Below, one piece after another: positions 39,205-51,425 of a stretch of DNA of 64,000 nt. The position numbers and the translations under genes were made by a program. The notes under the pieces were generated by a model that made no database searches, was not told the origin of the DNA, and saw only the letters and a list, made by a program, of their open reading frames with translations. Within the stretch, counting starts at the first letter, position 1. Each line of letters starts with the position of its first letter. Source of the DNA: Heterotrichella gracilis (lineage: Eukaryota; Sar; Xanthophyceae; Tribonematales; Xanthonemataceae); assembly GCA_032358255.1 (NCBI GenBank), contig JAULBX010025607.1, forward strand, positions 62,001 through 126,000, in the 5' to 3' direction.

Positions 39205-40274
39205 CTGCAGTTGTAGGGCTGGCAGTTTGAAGATGGACTGTATGCTGTGCTTGCATGCAATCATGCAGTTGTGAAATATTCTACTACTTAGCAAGTAATT
39301 TGGACTTTTATGAATTAGGTAGTTGGGCCGCCGTCCCCCGATGGAATCGCCAATGTTGATTGTCAATGACAATGTCCGTTCTCACCATGCTGCTGCATAA
39401 TGCAGTCATATCATATGGCATTGAATGGTGAAATGTTAGTGAAATGTGAGTGCCATCGCATTGACATGACAAAATGCGGCGATGGCATTTTGTCATGTGA
39501 GCTCTTTGATTTGATTACCATTTCCATGCGCACTCATTGTATCACGATTGGTGGGTCGACCTAGTACTGCGTAGGCATCTGCAGCAGATCTGACATTTCA
39601 CAGTGATGGGTAACCCACATCATACTGGTCTGCGCCAGAATCAGTGGGTGCTCATTTCGATGGCATATCGTGTAAGTTCCCGATTGATATGGTATTTAAT
39701 ACCATACTTACCATACGTAATTTACCGTATTGACACCCCTGACAAAATGCATTTTGCAAATACTGGTTGAGCAGCACAACCGTTCACCGTGCAATCATCA
39801 TGCCATGCACACCAATATGCGTACAGGCTGTCTGGCACGCGCAAGAGTTACAAGGAAAGTTTAACACAATACAACTTTGCCTCTAAACAGTAATCTACAT
39901 GTTCAATTAACGACACAATGGTGCGCTTGGTGTCACCAACATGATGATCACCGAGGCAAACAAACAATTGACCTTCCACTTGCAAAAAAACTGGATACGT
40001 AAAATACAGTCATGACTTGATCAACTAGTCTATCTAAGATCTACATGTCACGCCTGGAGTCCACTGGCTGTTTTCACTGCAACACCACCAGGGTCTCAGG
40101 GCTACCAGGGTACAAACCAGCAGAATAGAACGGCCACAACGCCAACAACATGCTGCCTCTAGCATTGTACAAAGCTCACTATCTGAGTTTTGCCGCATTG
40201 CCAACTAACTCCAATAAACTTGGCCTGCTGCTGCAGCCAGTCTCGCAAGGGGATGTAATTTAGATGTGCCCCCC
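39205..40274. other. Convergent intergenic region
   Basis: 1.07 kb, AT-rich, between two 3' ends. It contains a short palindrome TTAATACCATACTTACCATACG at about 39697-39720 and no supported gene or RNA. Confidence 0.5.
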
Positions 40275-43200
40275 CTACTCGCTCGGCCTCTTCTTGAAGT
40301 ACGGGCTGATGTGTATCTTGAGCGCCGCCGCCCTCCTCCTAAACTCCCTCTCCTCAGCAGCGCTCAGCTTGCCCTTGGTCATCACGTAGCGGGTGCCCTG
40401 CATCACATGCGACCACTTCAGACAGAAGAAGGGGACCACATGAACTGCCACTGAGCGTGTAACACTCCACGTGCACCATTTGTTAGGCAACAGGCAGGGG
40501 TTGTGCGCCGGAAGGGACATAAAAGTGCCTGACGGTACCATTTCATGCACGCTGACTTAGATTCACCCTTGCACAGCAGATGCAGTTGCTGTTGGATGAC
40601 ACAGGGGATCACATGAACTATAGTACGCGACACAAGGGAATATCAACTATCCATCAGCAATTGTGTGGCTCCACGCACCGTCTTGACCATGGATGTCCCT
40701 GCTGGCGAGGTGCTGATGACGCCCACTGTGCGCAGGCGGCGGGTGAAGATGGGCAAAGGAGAGCCCATGAACACCTGCAAGAGGGTATGCACACAAGCTG
40801 CTCATGAAACTGCAAAACAACTTAGATTGGTATCACATGCACCCAACCATGATGTGTCCACATGATGCACTCCACAAGATGCACTCTTTTGTCAGCAGGA
40901 TCAGTGCGTACCCGTCGCATGTAGGGCTGGTTGACTCCTGGCGTGAGGAAGGAATCGTCAGACAGCCAGCTGGATGAATCACTGCTGGGGTCAGACATAC
41001 CCTGCATAAGCAGCAGCACATGTCACGCACTGACCACAAATTGCATGCACAGCACATGGCATGCAGAGAACAAGGACACCAGGTTGCATGTACAGCTCAG
41101 GATGCTAATTGCAATGCACACTGTGATATAAACGCTCCGTGAGCTTACCTTGCTCACGCTGCCCTCTGGGTCATGCGCTGAGCTGCAGGCAGCGCTGGAT
41201 GTTGATGCAGCAGGTGGGTTTGTGACCCGCGACTGCGCCTTGCTGCCACTGCGTTGGTGAGGCACAGAAGGCGCTGGCAGGTTGGCGGCAAACGCACAGT
41301 TTTTTTTGGCTGAATCCTCATTTTCCCACTCCACCTCCTGCACACCCACCTCATGCTGCCCACAGCTCTCCCCCACCTCTTCCTGTGCCTCACATTCCCC
41401 CTCAAATCCCTCATCCACCTCCTCCTGTGCCTCGCCACCCACCTCGCCAGCATGCACCTCATCCCCCTGCACCCCCGCCACCTCAGAGTGGCACTCATCG
41501 CCCGCTGATGCTGCCGCCAGCTGGGCCGTGGTGATGTCATCAGGCAACTCATGCACCTCCATTGGGGGCTCATGGGGCGCGTGGGTGTCAAACACGCGAG
41601 CGGCACGCGGGTTAGCTGGTGTCATGGGGGACCCATGCTGCTCCTCCATGCCCACCACCTTGGCGTGTGCCGCTGCGTCAAAGAGCGCCGCCAGCTGCGC
41701 CACATAGCCCCTGTCTGCCAGCGCCGCCCGCACGCCAGAGCCCTGGGGCACGGCGGGGGATTGCGGGCTGGCGGCGGCTGGAGCCACTGCAATTGGCGCT
41801 GGTGTGGGCTCCTCAGGTGTGTCGGCGGGTGCAGGCGCAGCCTCACACTCCGCCTCAAGGACCACCAACGAATGGTGGGGGTGCTCCCCATCTCCGCTGT
41901 TGTCGTTGGTGTCACCAGCCTGCCACTCCCCACTGCCAGACTCCTGCTCCACACCGCCCTGCTCAGCTGCACCTTCTGCACTGTCGCCCCCTGCTGCATC
42001 ATTGCCTGATCCTTGATCCGTGCCTGACTCCCCGCTACCCTCCTGTGCATCATCGCCATCCACGGCTGCCTCCCCACTGACCCCTGCACTGCCGCAGCCC
42101 ACTGCGCATGCCACTGGGTGCACGCTGAGCGGCGTGGGGCCAGGCATGTCCCCCCACCCCGCATACACCGTGGGACTGTTGCTGGCCATGCGAGCATGCG
42201 CCGCGCTGCCCGCTGTGTGGGGCGTGAAGCCCGCAAAGCCTGGCCCCGGGCTGCTGAGCATGAGCATGACCTGAGACACGGCCCTCAGTGGTGACACGCT
42301 GCCAGACACGCTGCCTGACTCGCTGTGCAGAGCCACCACGCTGGCTGGAGAGGGCATCTCCAGGCGGCGGCTGACTGACCCCGGGGTGGCAAGCACAGCG
42401 GCCAGGCGGTGCAGGGGTGCGGTGCTGCGGCCGCCGCTGCAGCCTGGCGCCTTGAGCATGCTGAGGCACTCGTCCAGAATTCCCAGCGCCCGCGCCATGT
42501 GGGAGTTGGGTGGGCCAGACATGGGCCCTGCCACTGACCCGGCACCTGAGAACAGTGGGTTGGAGTGGGTGGCTGAGGCTGAGGTGGGGCGGGCGCGCGC
42601 TGCGGGCGAGGGTGTGAGGTTGAACGCCCGGTTGCTGAACACCACTGAGCTGTCTGGGGAGCAGTCCCACACTGCGGCGCCGGGTGACCCGCTTGCGCTG
42701 TGGTAGTCTGAGAGCGCAGGGCTGGCAGGCTTGGCTGGGTACAGCATGTGCAAGCCACCTGCAAAGATTGGCCCCATGTCAGCATGCAAGCATTCATCAA
42801 GGCCAGCAAAATGGTATACACACAATCATGTAGAGCAGTGCAAATGGCGTATGGTGGCAATGCTAGGCATGCGCACCCTGCAGTGGCGAGGTTGCGCTGT
42901 CCACATGCACCGCCCCTGCCCCCGCTGTGGCCTGCTCCTCCGCCAGCAGTTGCCTAGCCGCCTGCAGTGCCGCCCTGAGCTGTGCGTTCTCCCTGCTCAG
43001 CACCCGCTGGGACACAGCCAGGGCCTCCTCGGCCTGCATCAGGCACATGCGCTGTCAGCACAGGACATGTGCAGCAAGGTGCCCTGGCAGCATGCTGAAT
43101 TGGTTGTTGCAATGCATTTCATCAGAGTGGAATGGAGTGATGACTGTACCAGGTGAGAGGTGGTTCAACCACCGTAGGGAAGGTGGCAGCGGTCGTTACA

Positions 43201-46200
43201 GCACACGCAGTCAGCATCACATCAATGATGTTGGTTCTGCCAGCACAGCAACACCATGGAAAGCCCCTCTCCCCCCCCGCCCCCTCACCATTTGCCCCCT
43301 GACTGCCAAGTGCTGCACCGCCAGGCGCGTCTCCACCAGCTCCCTGCTGGCGTCACCAAGCTGCTCAGTCTGGCGCAGCGCCTGTGCCTGCATGCTGTCC
43401 AGGCTGGCCTGTGCAGCCGCGTGTGTCGCAGACAGCACCTCAATCTCCTGCACCAGCCATATGGCAGGGTGTGAGCTGGACGGCATCTTCTCCAGCCACA
43501 ACCCAGGCCATGTTCTCACCCAAGGGTGATGCAAACAGAAAATAATGCAACATAACGAAACAAGAGCAGTTAGTGAAACAACTATATGGAAAATAAGCAA
43601 AAAATGTTATAACTTTTAATTAATTTTTCGATATCCATCAGGTGAGACAGACGGCGGAATGTCAGCAAGCATTGGAACGGTGGTGAGTCTTACGAGGGAA
43701 CGACCAGACTCTGAGTGCTTTGGCACCACGTCCACCAATCGTCCTACACATGTACATATTGCCTATGCTACACCAAAGCAATGGCATTGATGTATGCCAG
43801 AGCATGTCCAATGCAGCACCTGGCGCACCTGCTCGTACAGCCTGGCGGCCACTGCTGCTGCCTCCTCCAGCCGCACCCGCTCCACCTCAGTCTCATGCAG
43901 GGCTTCATGAGCACCCTGAAAAACACATGGGAATACCAGCTTTCAAAAAGCAGCCTCCTTTGCTGACTATGTCAGACCACAGGCCTCAAGACAGTGCAAC
44001 AGCACAGATGCAGCAGACCACAGCTTGCACAGATACAACAAATGGAATAACATTGCCAGGACAGAATTCTTGGTGGCACATGTTCTTGGCTGACTGCCAC
44101 TTCTGAATATTTGCTGGAATGCATGTAACATTTGCACCCGGGGCCTCATCACCCCGACCCCTGCCCCTCACCTGCAGCTGCCCAAGCATGGCGCCCACCT
44201 CCTCGTCTGCCTTGTTGCACACACCCTCGTAGTCTGCCTCAATGGCCTCCAGCCGGGCACGTGTGCGCAGCAGCTCACCCTCCATCTCAACCTTCTGCCT
44301 GGCAGCATTCTCGGCGTTGGCCTCGGCAACATTGGCAGCCTGCTCAGCCAGGTTGAGGGCAAACCTGCAGGCGCACAGGGGCCCATGAACGCATGGATCC
44401 TGAGCACCTGACATCCACATTAATTAATTCATTGAATACTTGCAATCTGGCAACAAAACCAGATGAGCCTGACATCCACAACACTCATGCAGAGAGAAGG
44501 GTCACAAGACTGTTGGGGTCCATCACACCCTGTGTGTGTGTGTGAGAGAGAGGAAGAGAGAGTGGTTGGAAGTCATGCGTGCCGCACTTTGCATCCTGGA
44601 TCTCATGCTCCAGCGCCTCCAGCAGCTGCTTGGCCACCACCTTGGCCCCTCGCGTGCCTGCAGCTGCATCATACGCCTTGACCACTCGCTCCCTGGCAGC
44701 CTCAACCTCGAGCACCAAGCCCTCCTTCTCAGCCTGGAAACATGGCATTGCTGCATCAGGCATGGGAGGACAAAGGAAGCCTACAACCATGCGGGACTGC
44801 TAGTTTCCGAAGCTATATGCCTGTCAAACGTACAGGGGGTATGCGCGGCATGACGCAAAGCATGTGCCCAGCATACGCACGTTGCTCGCCATGCTACAGT
44901 CACAATTGATTGCTCATTGAAGGAAATGCATGGTGCAGAGCTGGATGGCACAAGGTGTGCAAAGATGGACGCCGCTGGAACCGAATGCACGTGACGATTG
45001 GATGCACACATCCAGGGGCCGCATGGGGTTGCAGCGCACCTCATACACCTCCGCCATGATGGCCAGCTGGCCCGTCACCTCCACCAGCTTCTCCTGCACC
45101 TCCTCCACCTCAGCGGCACGCAGCGCTGCCAGCTGCTGCGCCGCCGCCTCGCCCTGGCTGGCCACCTCACGCTCCACACCAACCTGCTCAAGGGCGCCAT
45201 GCACATCAGCCAGCTCCAGCCTGCATGTGGCCACGCCAAGTCAGTGACTGCCAGGGGTATTGAGAGGGTCATGGCGGGGCGGCTTGAAGGTGATGGGCAT
45301 AGACGAGAGCAGGACGACCATGCGTACCTGAGCCGCTCGTTTTCTTCCTCCAGATTGTACGCGTGTTGCTCCTGCATGCGTGGACACACTTACGTCCTGC
45401 GTACGGCCAACAACAATTCAGCAACGCAGAGCGGTCCAGGTAGGGCAGCGCACCAAGATGTCAAAGTGGCGCTGGTTCTCGTCGGCCTCTGCTGTTGCCA
45501 GCTCTAGCTCCGACTGCTTGATGTTGTGCACCAGCTCACGCAGCTGGCGCGCCTCCTTGGCTGCGCCCCACAGTGCCTGCGCAAGGGTATGCATGAGCAC
45601 CTGGTCTTGCAGACCTCACAAGGTTCTAGTACAATCATGTGCCAAAAACACACTTAGGATGACTCACCTCCAAATGCTCGCGCGCAGGCGACTTCACAGC
45701 AGACAGGATGCCCACCTTGGACATCCAGTTGCTGAGTGATCCCCTACCAAGCCCTGCACCAAAAATGAAATCATTGTCAACCAGTCAAGGAGCCACATGC
45801 TGTGTAACATGTCCCATGCCAAGCATGGATACATACCTGGCGTTGCTTCTGACAGGGGTGTGGGCTGCTGCGGGGTGCTCTCCGCTGCAAGCCCCGCCAC
45901 CGCCTCCAGTGCGTTCATCATCCTGCTGCTGTTGACGGGGGTGGATGGGCTGTCAGCATTCTCATTGGGCGAGGCATAGCGCTCTGTCCCCATCAGGTGC
46001 TGCAGCATCAGCTGGTAGGGGGTGACGCTGCCTGCTGTCAAGGCGCTCCCCGCAGGGCTGAGGGCTGCGTACGCCAGCCGGGGTTCTGAGCGCATGAGCA
46101 GCTGAGGTGTGGCGCTTGGTGCCGGCGCCACATGGGGGCTGAGCACGTTAACAGTGGGCAAGGCGCCTCTGAAGTTGACAGGCGAGGCCAGCATGACGTG

Positions 46201-47094
46201 AGTTGTCAGCACAGCTCCTCTGTCTGGTGAGCAGTGACTAGCGCACGCGCTGCCCTCCAAGCCTGGCTCAGCTGCTTCACCGGGGTGATCTGGTGAGTTG
46301 CTGCACAAGGACTCGGGGCCTTGATCAAGTGGCGAGCTCTCGGACAGTCCTGCCACGGGCGCTGCACCCACTGGTGAGAACCTGAGTGTGACGGGGGAAG
46401 GCGCTGTGCTCTGTGGGCCTGGCGCAGCACCGCCTGGCGCTGGAGTGGTGGAAGCAAGCCACTGCTGAAGAGAGCGCTCAGAGTTTGGTGTGCACCCGCC
46501 GTTGAGGATGAGGCCGGGGGTGAGGTCCTGGGGCTTGACAGCTGGCGAGCTGAGCAGGAACTCTGAACCAAAGCCCGGCGATGGCTCCTCCTTGTGTGTG
46601 ATAAACTCCTGGTGCAGCTTCAGCGCCTCCTGCTGTATCTCTTGCAAACTGGGGCTTCCCAGGAGCTCGTCAAGGCCTTCAAGGCGTGGTGTTGATAGCA
46701 TGGCCAGCAGGTTGGGGGTGTGGGTGAAGGTCACCAGAGGTGTGCTGATGCCATGCTGCTGTGCCATCCTGCCAGAAGGCGTTGCGGCTGGTATTGCACC
46801 CTGAGCAGCTGAACCGCTTTCCTGCGGTGGTCTAGGGATACGGGTTGACTGACTGCCGCAACCCTCTGCTGTGTTGCTTGTTGCCTTGGCTAGTGACTTG
46901 CAGCTGGCCGCAAGGTGCTGCTGGAAACTCTGTTTGAGCAAGCTCGGTTTGCCCTCCTCTATTGTGTGCGCTGCGCCCTTGAGCAAGTCCGATGGCTTAC
47001 CCTGCAGGTGGCGCAGAGGTGTCCCACCCGCCAGTGCATTTTGGTTCAAGACGCCCAAGGGCTTGCGCTTGCTGCGTGGTGTTTGGCTTGCCAT
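40275..47094 (-). CDS. Large coiled-coil protein with N-terminal destruction box and SP/TP-rich regions (1453 aa)
   Basis: Exons 47094-45837, 45753-45668, 45576-45454, 45371-45328, 45220-45040, 44733-44588, 44364-44172, 43915-43820, 43447-43289, 43033-42877, 42758-41149, 41001-40912, 40774-40679, 40397-40275; all phases close. Residues 1-420 are disordered with many Ser/Thr-Pro sites. R10-KPLGVLN-17 fits the APC/C destruction box RxxLxxxN. Residues about 450-830 are a nearly unbroken coiled coil spread over eight small exons. A second 530-residue disordered region follows, SP/TP- and acid-rich. The end is a conserved-looking basic C-terminus: SDDSFLTPGVNQPYMRR, SPLPIFTRRLRT, HISPYFKKRPSE. No family is recognised. 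The layout suits a spindle, centrosome-like or cytokinesis scaffold phosphorylated by CDK and degraded at mitotic exit. This is inference from motifs. Confidence 0.8.
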
Positions 47095-47991
47095 TGTGGC
47101 GTCCCTGAGGCAACACATAAGAGGTTAAAGGGGATACGGTATGAAGAAAACGATAATACCCGTTCCGACACCTATGTTGCTGCACCAGGCAAGGTTTGAG
47201 AGTGGCAGGGCCTGATGTGTCAGCGCAAGACAGGTATCGGTGATGACCAATGGACGGGCCGACAACACGCTGCACGGACAACCACCTAGTATAACGTACA
47301 ATTGATGCTCCAAGGGTGCTGTCCTTTTCGGAGTGCGGTGACTTGTTGCGCCAGAAGCACGCTCCCCACTTCACGCCCTGCCTAGCCAGCTCCTTCCTCA
47401 GGTTACCGTTGCAACATCGGGCACTGCTACTCCATGCACAGCAACCTAGCGGCAGGGGTTAACATCTGTATGTATGTGCTAGTCGCAAACGAACAACAAG
47501 CCTGGAAAGTAGGTCTGTTAAAAGCCATGGCCGTTTCAAAGTCAACGCTGGTCAACCAGGGGAAAGCAGCCATGATCAACCATAAGCGGGGAAATCCATG
47601 CCCTTCTCATCCCATTGACTATACTCCCCCTGTCGGACGAGGGTTTCGTAGTGGAGTTCCGAGCAACTTGTTCGACGGTGTGTGGTTGCAAGCCATTTGT
47701 TTGGCTGGCAATCGCTGGGCACTCTGTGCCCAGTTTGAGGTTCGCACACCACGCGTGTTTATCCTTGCAAACTGCTAAACAAGCCTCCACACAACACATT
47801 ACACCGCACACGTCCTGGTTTACGAACCTCGCTTGCTGCACACTATTGTATCCTGGACTAGTTGGCGCGCTAGCCACTGGCGTCTGCTGCACACTTGGCA
47901 CATGGCACACACAGCCCTCTACAACCTTGAAGCCAGTTCCTAGCTGACCGCACACGGATTGTGGGTGTATAGACAGCCGCCACCTGCCGCC
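47095..47991. promoter_or_regulatory. 897-bp bidirectional upstream region
   Basis: Separates the destruction-box coiled-coil gene (minus) from the PHT4-like transporter (plus). Short frames on both strands are not supported. No P1BS element seen here. Confidence 0.5.
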
Positions 47992-50900
47992 ATGGCTTCA
48001 TTTTCCCTCCACAGGATATCAGCTGGAGCGCTGCGGCCGTGGGGTGGCTCGAGCTTGGCTCGCCAGACTGCTAGGCACCGTGCACAGGCACCGAGCGCTA
48101 GTGCTGGGCGACCCACTTGTGGCAACCAGTTTCGGTGGCCCGCCAGGGTACAATTGGGGCGTACTTGCGCTGTACCTCCTGAGCAGGTGAGTCGTGTTGC
48201 GTGCAAAAAAGGGGGTTGCAGGCATTGGTTTGATTGTTAGTAAACAGCCCATCATACCCAATCGAGAGCAACCTGTGTTTTTAGAACGGCGCAGTGCAGA
48301 AAAGCAAGTACCAGGTTATGCTCTCCCCGTGACTCCTTTGTAACCCTCAGATGTGCCACAGCTGTATCCACTGCATGGTGGGTCGTGATTCCTAGATGGG
48401 TCTGAAGCTGGCAGTGTGTGACACTGGTCCTTCTTGGCTGTAGGAGGCGATACCAGCAAGTGAGGCGGTGTCCCCTGCAAGCACTAACAGCAACTCAAGC
48501 CAAAGCACATCACCAGAGTCTCTGAAGGTAATACTTTGCTGAGGCGGCAAGGTTCACTCAAAGAACATTCCCCACCATTGCCATGCATATCCTGCAAAGA
48601 AAAGTCATTTGCCTGTGGTGTGGAAACGGGGTTGCGTGCTAGCAACCTGTTGTGGAGATACCCACTGGTTGACTTTGATATAAAATGCTGATCTGTGGTG
48701 TGAGTTTTGTAAATGCATACTGAAAGCTGCTGGTGTGGGTCCAGGCTGTGGGGAGTACGGAGGTGGCAACGACATCTGGTAGCGCGATAGTGGACGACTA
48801 TCAGCCGGTACGTTGTGCAAAGTTTTATAAGTTCCCTGGTTGTCAGTTTGAGAGGGACTGTTCAGCGCTAGTTTGTACCAGCCTAGTAAAAGACATCTAC
48901 CGTTTGCTGTGCTGATTGCTTTCCTGTGCTATTCAGGTTGCCCAGCAAAGCTCTGGTTGGGCTAGGCGATGGACGATTGTGGCGCTGTGCTTCGTTGCAT
49001 TCATGCTCTGCAATATGGACCGGGTGAACATGAGCATTGCTATACTCCCTATAGCAGAGCAGTTCAACTGGTCGTCGACTACGATTGGAGTTGTACAGTC
49101 CTCCTTCTTCTGGTACGTTCCTGCTTATAAGCCTGTGCTTGAGCGCTGTTAGCTGTATCAGCCCAGGCCAGTATGCGACACCGCTCCTACCATCCTGCAG
49201 GGGCTACCTGTTGACCCAGGTGGCGGGTGGTGTGTGGGCTGACAAGCTCGGGGGCAAGGTGGTGCTGGGCTTTGGAGTGATCTGGTGGTCTCTGGCCACC
49301 ATGCTCACGCCGTTGGCTGCACAGATGGGCCTGCCAGTGTTGCTGCTGGCCCGCGCCTGCATGGGCGTCGGGGAGGGGGTGGCCATGCCAGCGATGAACA
49401 ACCTGCTGTCAAAGTGAGTGCCGTTTGCGGTATCTGTGACTATGTGCCAGGTACTCGACAACAAAAAGCTTGTTGACATGTGTGGTTGGGATGTTTGCAG
49501 CATTGCAGTGCAGCAGGCATCAGCCGGCAACCCTCCACTGTCATGCGCAGGTGGATCCCCGTGCAAGAACGCTCTCGGTCACTCGCCCTGGTGTACTCCG
49601 GCATGTACACTGGCAGCATTGTGGGCTTGGCGTTGTCACCGCAAATGATTCACACGTTCAACTGGCCCTCGGTGTTCTACATCTTTGGCTCAATGGGGGT
49701 GTTTTGGTTTTTGGCATGGCAGCGGCTAGCGGCGTCATCACCCAAGGATGATGTGCATATATCAGAGAGCGAGCGGGAGTACATCCTTTCAAACACAATC
49801 TCGCAGGTAGGCACATGGACTTGATAGGATTTGTGATTGTTCTTACAAATGCAAAATTTGTAAAATAAATGGTCTTTTTCGCAACAAGTCATGACAGAAT
49901 GCATTGATTATGTTACTTTCACAAGACTGGTCAAGCACGCTTGCAAGGGGGCCAGTAGTCACAATTTTGCTGCACATATGCTGTGTATTGTCATTGTATA
50001 GTCGGTGTTTTGGCTTATGCGTGTACTTCCCTGGTTCTGCAGAGACCCGCGGGCAAGATTCCCTGGAAGCTGCTGCTGAGCAAGCCTGCTGTGTGGGCCC
50101 TCATCCTCTGCCACTTCTGCCACAACTGGGGAACATTCATCTTGCTCACATGGATGCCAACATACTACAATCAGGTAGGCACAGGTTTAAGCGGGGATCG
50201 CGCAGGTTCACACCTGCACATGGCCAATGGCATGAAGGCTTTGGCGTGATCAATGGCTCACAAGTAGTAATGGGAAGTGCTAATTGCTTTCCACAGTCAG
50301 TAGAGTTTGTCAACAGACCAAGTTGTTTGTTAGGACATGGACAAAATTTATTATGCGGCTGCTATCTAGGTGTGTTTTTGGCACTGTTGTTGACTAGTTG
50401 TCCAGGGGTGCGGATGCGCTGTATTTGCATGGACAATTTGAAGGCAGAGCTGGGTGGCACAAAATGTGCAAGTGCATCTGCCAGTCCGCATGTGTCATTG
50501 CTGGAACGAATGTCGGGACGAGTTGACACCAGTTATCTGCCTGTTCAGGTCCTTGGCCTGGACTTGACGCAGTCAGGGTTCTTCTCGGTGCTGCCCTGGG
50601 CCACCATGGCCATCAGCGCCAATGTGGGCGGCTGGATCGCAGACACCATGGTGTCAAAAGGGTGGTCAGTCACGTTTGTGCGGAAGCTCATGCAATCGGT
50701 ACGTGCAGCCTGTAATGGTTGGGGTTGTCTGCAGCATGTATGTGGGTGCCTTGCCGTCACACGGGGTGCTTGTTGCTGGTGATGGTGTGTGAAGGGCATG
50801 CATGCGCAATGTGACTTATCTCTCATCTGCTGCCCTGCGCAGATTGGTTTCCTTGGCCCAGCATTCTTCCTGACCCAGCTGGGCCACGTGACCACGCCTG

Positions 50901-51425
50901 TGGGGGCGGTGCTGTGCATGATGGCCTCACAAGGACTGGACGCCTTCTCGCAATCCGGGCTGTACTCCAACCACCAGGTATGCTGCAATCCTGTGCATGG
51001 ACTTGGAACACTCTACGTCGCACTGCATCAGGATTAGGCGTACATACCATGCACCGAATACTCTCCATACTTACAGTGGAGATGCTGTGAGTCAGGCAAC
51101 TTCATAACCGGCAGTGAGTTGCCTGACTCACTGCATCTGTCAGGCATGGAACATGACAATGTGGGGTGCGCTCCCATGTCCACACATGCCCGGCGCTGAT
51201 GTCAGCACTGTGCTGCTGCAGGACATTGGGCCAAGGTACTCAGGTGTGCTGCTGGGCATGTCCAACACTGCTGGGGTGCTGGCAGGGGTGTTGGGTACTG
51301 CTGCGACTGGGTTCATTCTGCAGAATGGGTCCTGGGACGACGTGTGGAACGTGGCGGTGGTGCTGTACCTGGTCGGCACAGTCATCTGGAACTTGTTTGC
51401 CACTGGGGAGCGGGTATTTGACTGA
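47992..51425 (+). CDS. PHT4: PHT4/ANTR-type plastid anion (phosphate) transporter, MFS (535 aa)
   Basis: Exons 47992-48186, 48444-48527, 48745-48807, 48937-49112, 49201-49413, 49551-49806, 50043-50174, 50549-50698, 50843-50977, 51222-51425; phases close exactly. Residues 1 to about 120 (MASFSLHRISAGALRPWGGS, then Ser/Ala/Arg-rich) look like a chloroplast transit peptide. A 12-span SLC17-type MFS domain follows. Its signatures are CNMDRVNMSIAILPIAEQFN, GYLLTQVAGGVWADKLGGK, GVGEGVAMPAMNNLLSK, PVQERSRSLALVYSGMYTGS, FCHNWGTFILLTWMPTYYNQ and DIGPRYSGVLLGMSNTAGVL. This is the PHT4/ANTR family, which moves phosphate (and, for one member, ascorbate) across plastid envelope or thylakoid membranes. The exact substrate cannot be read from sequence. 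The next gene on the same strand is SQD2. Confidence 0.88.
51087..51131. repeat. 15-bp perfect stem-loop in the last PHT4 intron
   Basis: GTGAGTCAGGCAACT (51087-51101) pairs perfectly with AGTTGCCTGACTCAC (51117-51131) across a 15-nt loop. It lies in the intron 50978-51221, so the transcript would carry a stable hairpin. Confidence 0.85.

Noticed and set aside
41622-42860. Several 150-206-codon frames on both strands around the large exon of the coiled-coil gene
   Set aside because: The 536-codon minus frame 42758-41149 fits splice phases on both sides; the others are its shadows in a GC-rich exon.
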